Source of the DNA: Frankiales bacterium
Lineage (GTDB): Bacteria > Actinomycetota > Actinomycetes > Mycobacteriales > SCTD01
Assembly: GCA_025464695.1 (NCBI GenBank)
Contig: JAODNQ010000101.1
Location: 1 to 10,165, forward strand
Direction: 5' to 3'
Length of the DNA stretch: 10,165 nt
The notes beneath the pieces are model-generated. The model was not told the origin of the DNA and ran no database searches. It saw only the letters and a program-made list of their open reading frames with translations. Positions 7,224 through 10,165 of the stretch are shown piece by piece (positions within the stretch are counted from its first letter, which is position 1; every line of letters starts with the position of its first letter). Made by a program: the position numbers and the translations under genes.

Positions 7224-7852
7224 TCAGCCGTCGTGCTCGGCCAGCGTGACCTCGAGGCCGCCCGTGAAGCCGGCGCACAGGTTGTAGAGGACGGCGCTGA
7301 GGGTCGCGAGAGCCGTCACCAGCACGACATCGACCAGGGCGAGCACGACGGCGACCGTGATGGCCCGGCCGGCGGACAGGAACGGCCCGGGCTCGGCCTC
7401 TCCCGGCTTGCGGGTCAGCTCCGCGAGCGACGTGTTGATGCTGTCGGGGACCCCCGCCGCCTGCAGCACGCTGTAGAGGACGACGACCGCCACGACGATG
7501 ACGACGGCGAGGAAGGCGCTGACGATCAGCGACAGGACGAAGACCGACCAGGGGTCGATGCGCTTGAGTCGCAGCCGGGCCCGCCGCGCGCGCGTGCCGG
7601 AGGTGGCGGCGCTCCGCGGCACGCGGTCCCCCGTGGTCGCGCCGGTGCGGGGGACCGGGCGGGGGACGGTGGTCGTGACCGGGGTCGTGCCGGCGGCGAG
7701 GGACCCGCTGCTCCCCTCCGCGGCGGGCGCGCTGCGCTCCGCCGGCGGCTCCTTCGACAAGGACGGGCCGGCTGCCGTCGCGTAGGGACGCGGGTCGAGC
7801 GGGCGGGAGCGGGTCTCGGGCTGCGAGGGACCTGCCGCCTGCTGCTGCTCGG

Positions 7853-7856
<4 letters not shown>
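7224..7856 (-). CDS. DUF3566 transmembrane protein
   Basis: A 210-residue inner-membrane protein of unknown function, the counterpart of Rv0007 of Mycobacterium tuberculosis by position and architecture. Residues 1-95 are polar and disordered, rich in Pro, Ala, Ser and Thr. Then comes a basic stretch ([12 protein letters not shown], 89-100) leading into the family signature IDPWSV and a first membrane span at about 104-131. A loop of about 35 residues follows, then a second span at about 166-191 and a short tail containing YNLCAG and GGLEV, both typical of the family. The GTG start at 7856 overlaps the gyrA stop (GTGA), with GAGGA six bases upstream inside gyrA, so translation is probably coupled to gyrase. 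The domain assignment is firm; the function is not known. Confidence 0.9.

Positions 7857-10165
<2,309 letters not shown>

Overview
The window is very GC-rich and every supported gene lies on the minus strand, so it reads right to left. The layout gyrA, then a DUF3566 membrane protein, tRNA-Ile(GAU) and tRNA-Ala(UGC) is the conserved replication-origin-proximal gyrase neighbourhood of Actinomycetota. Together with the GC content, GTG starts and a DLW-39 family micro-protein, this points to a high-GC actinomycete. The genus cannot be told from the window.

Right part (10165 to 7224): the C-terminal 770 residues of DNA gyrase subunit A, including the catalytic tyrosine, whose N-terminus lies outside the window. 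Its stop codon overlaps by four bases (GTGA) the start of a two-pass DUF3566 membrane protein, so the two are probably translationally coupled. Middle part (7223 to 6567): a hairpin, tRNA-Ile, a 42-codon DLW-39 gene, a second hairpin, tRNA-Ala, a third hairpin and a possible alternative-sigma promoter. These are short intergenic stretches; none exceeds about 200 bases.

Left part (6566 to 1): about two thirds of the window is one uninterrupted reading frame for a secreted giant protein. It has a signal peptide, a Pro/Ser/Asp linker, then 23 complete and one cut-off tandem Ig-like repeats of about 90 residues, each with one cysteine pair. It runs off the left edge, so its C-terminal anchor or effector domain is not visible. 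This frame is easy to overlook because it has no stop in the window and long open frames run through it in other registers, including an almost 7-kb antisense one; those are by-products of base composition.

Functionally, the right half is housekeeping (DNA topology, translation). The left half is an accessory surface or extracellular fibre-like protein sitting directly beyond tRNA-Ala. It is the most interesting element here, being a probable adhesin, stalk or matrix protein; the function is inferred from architecture alone.
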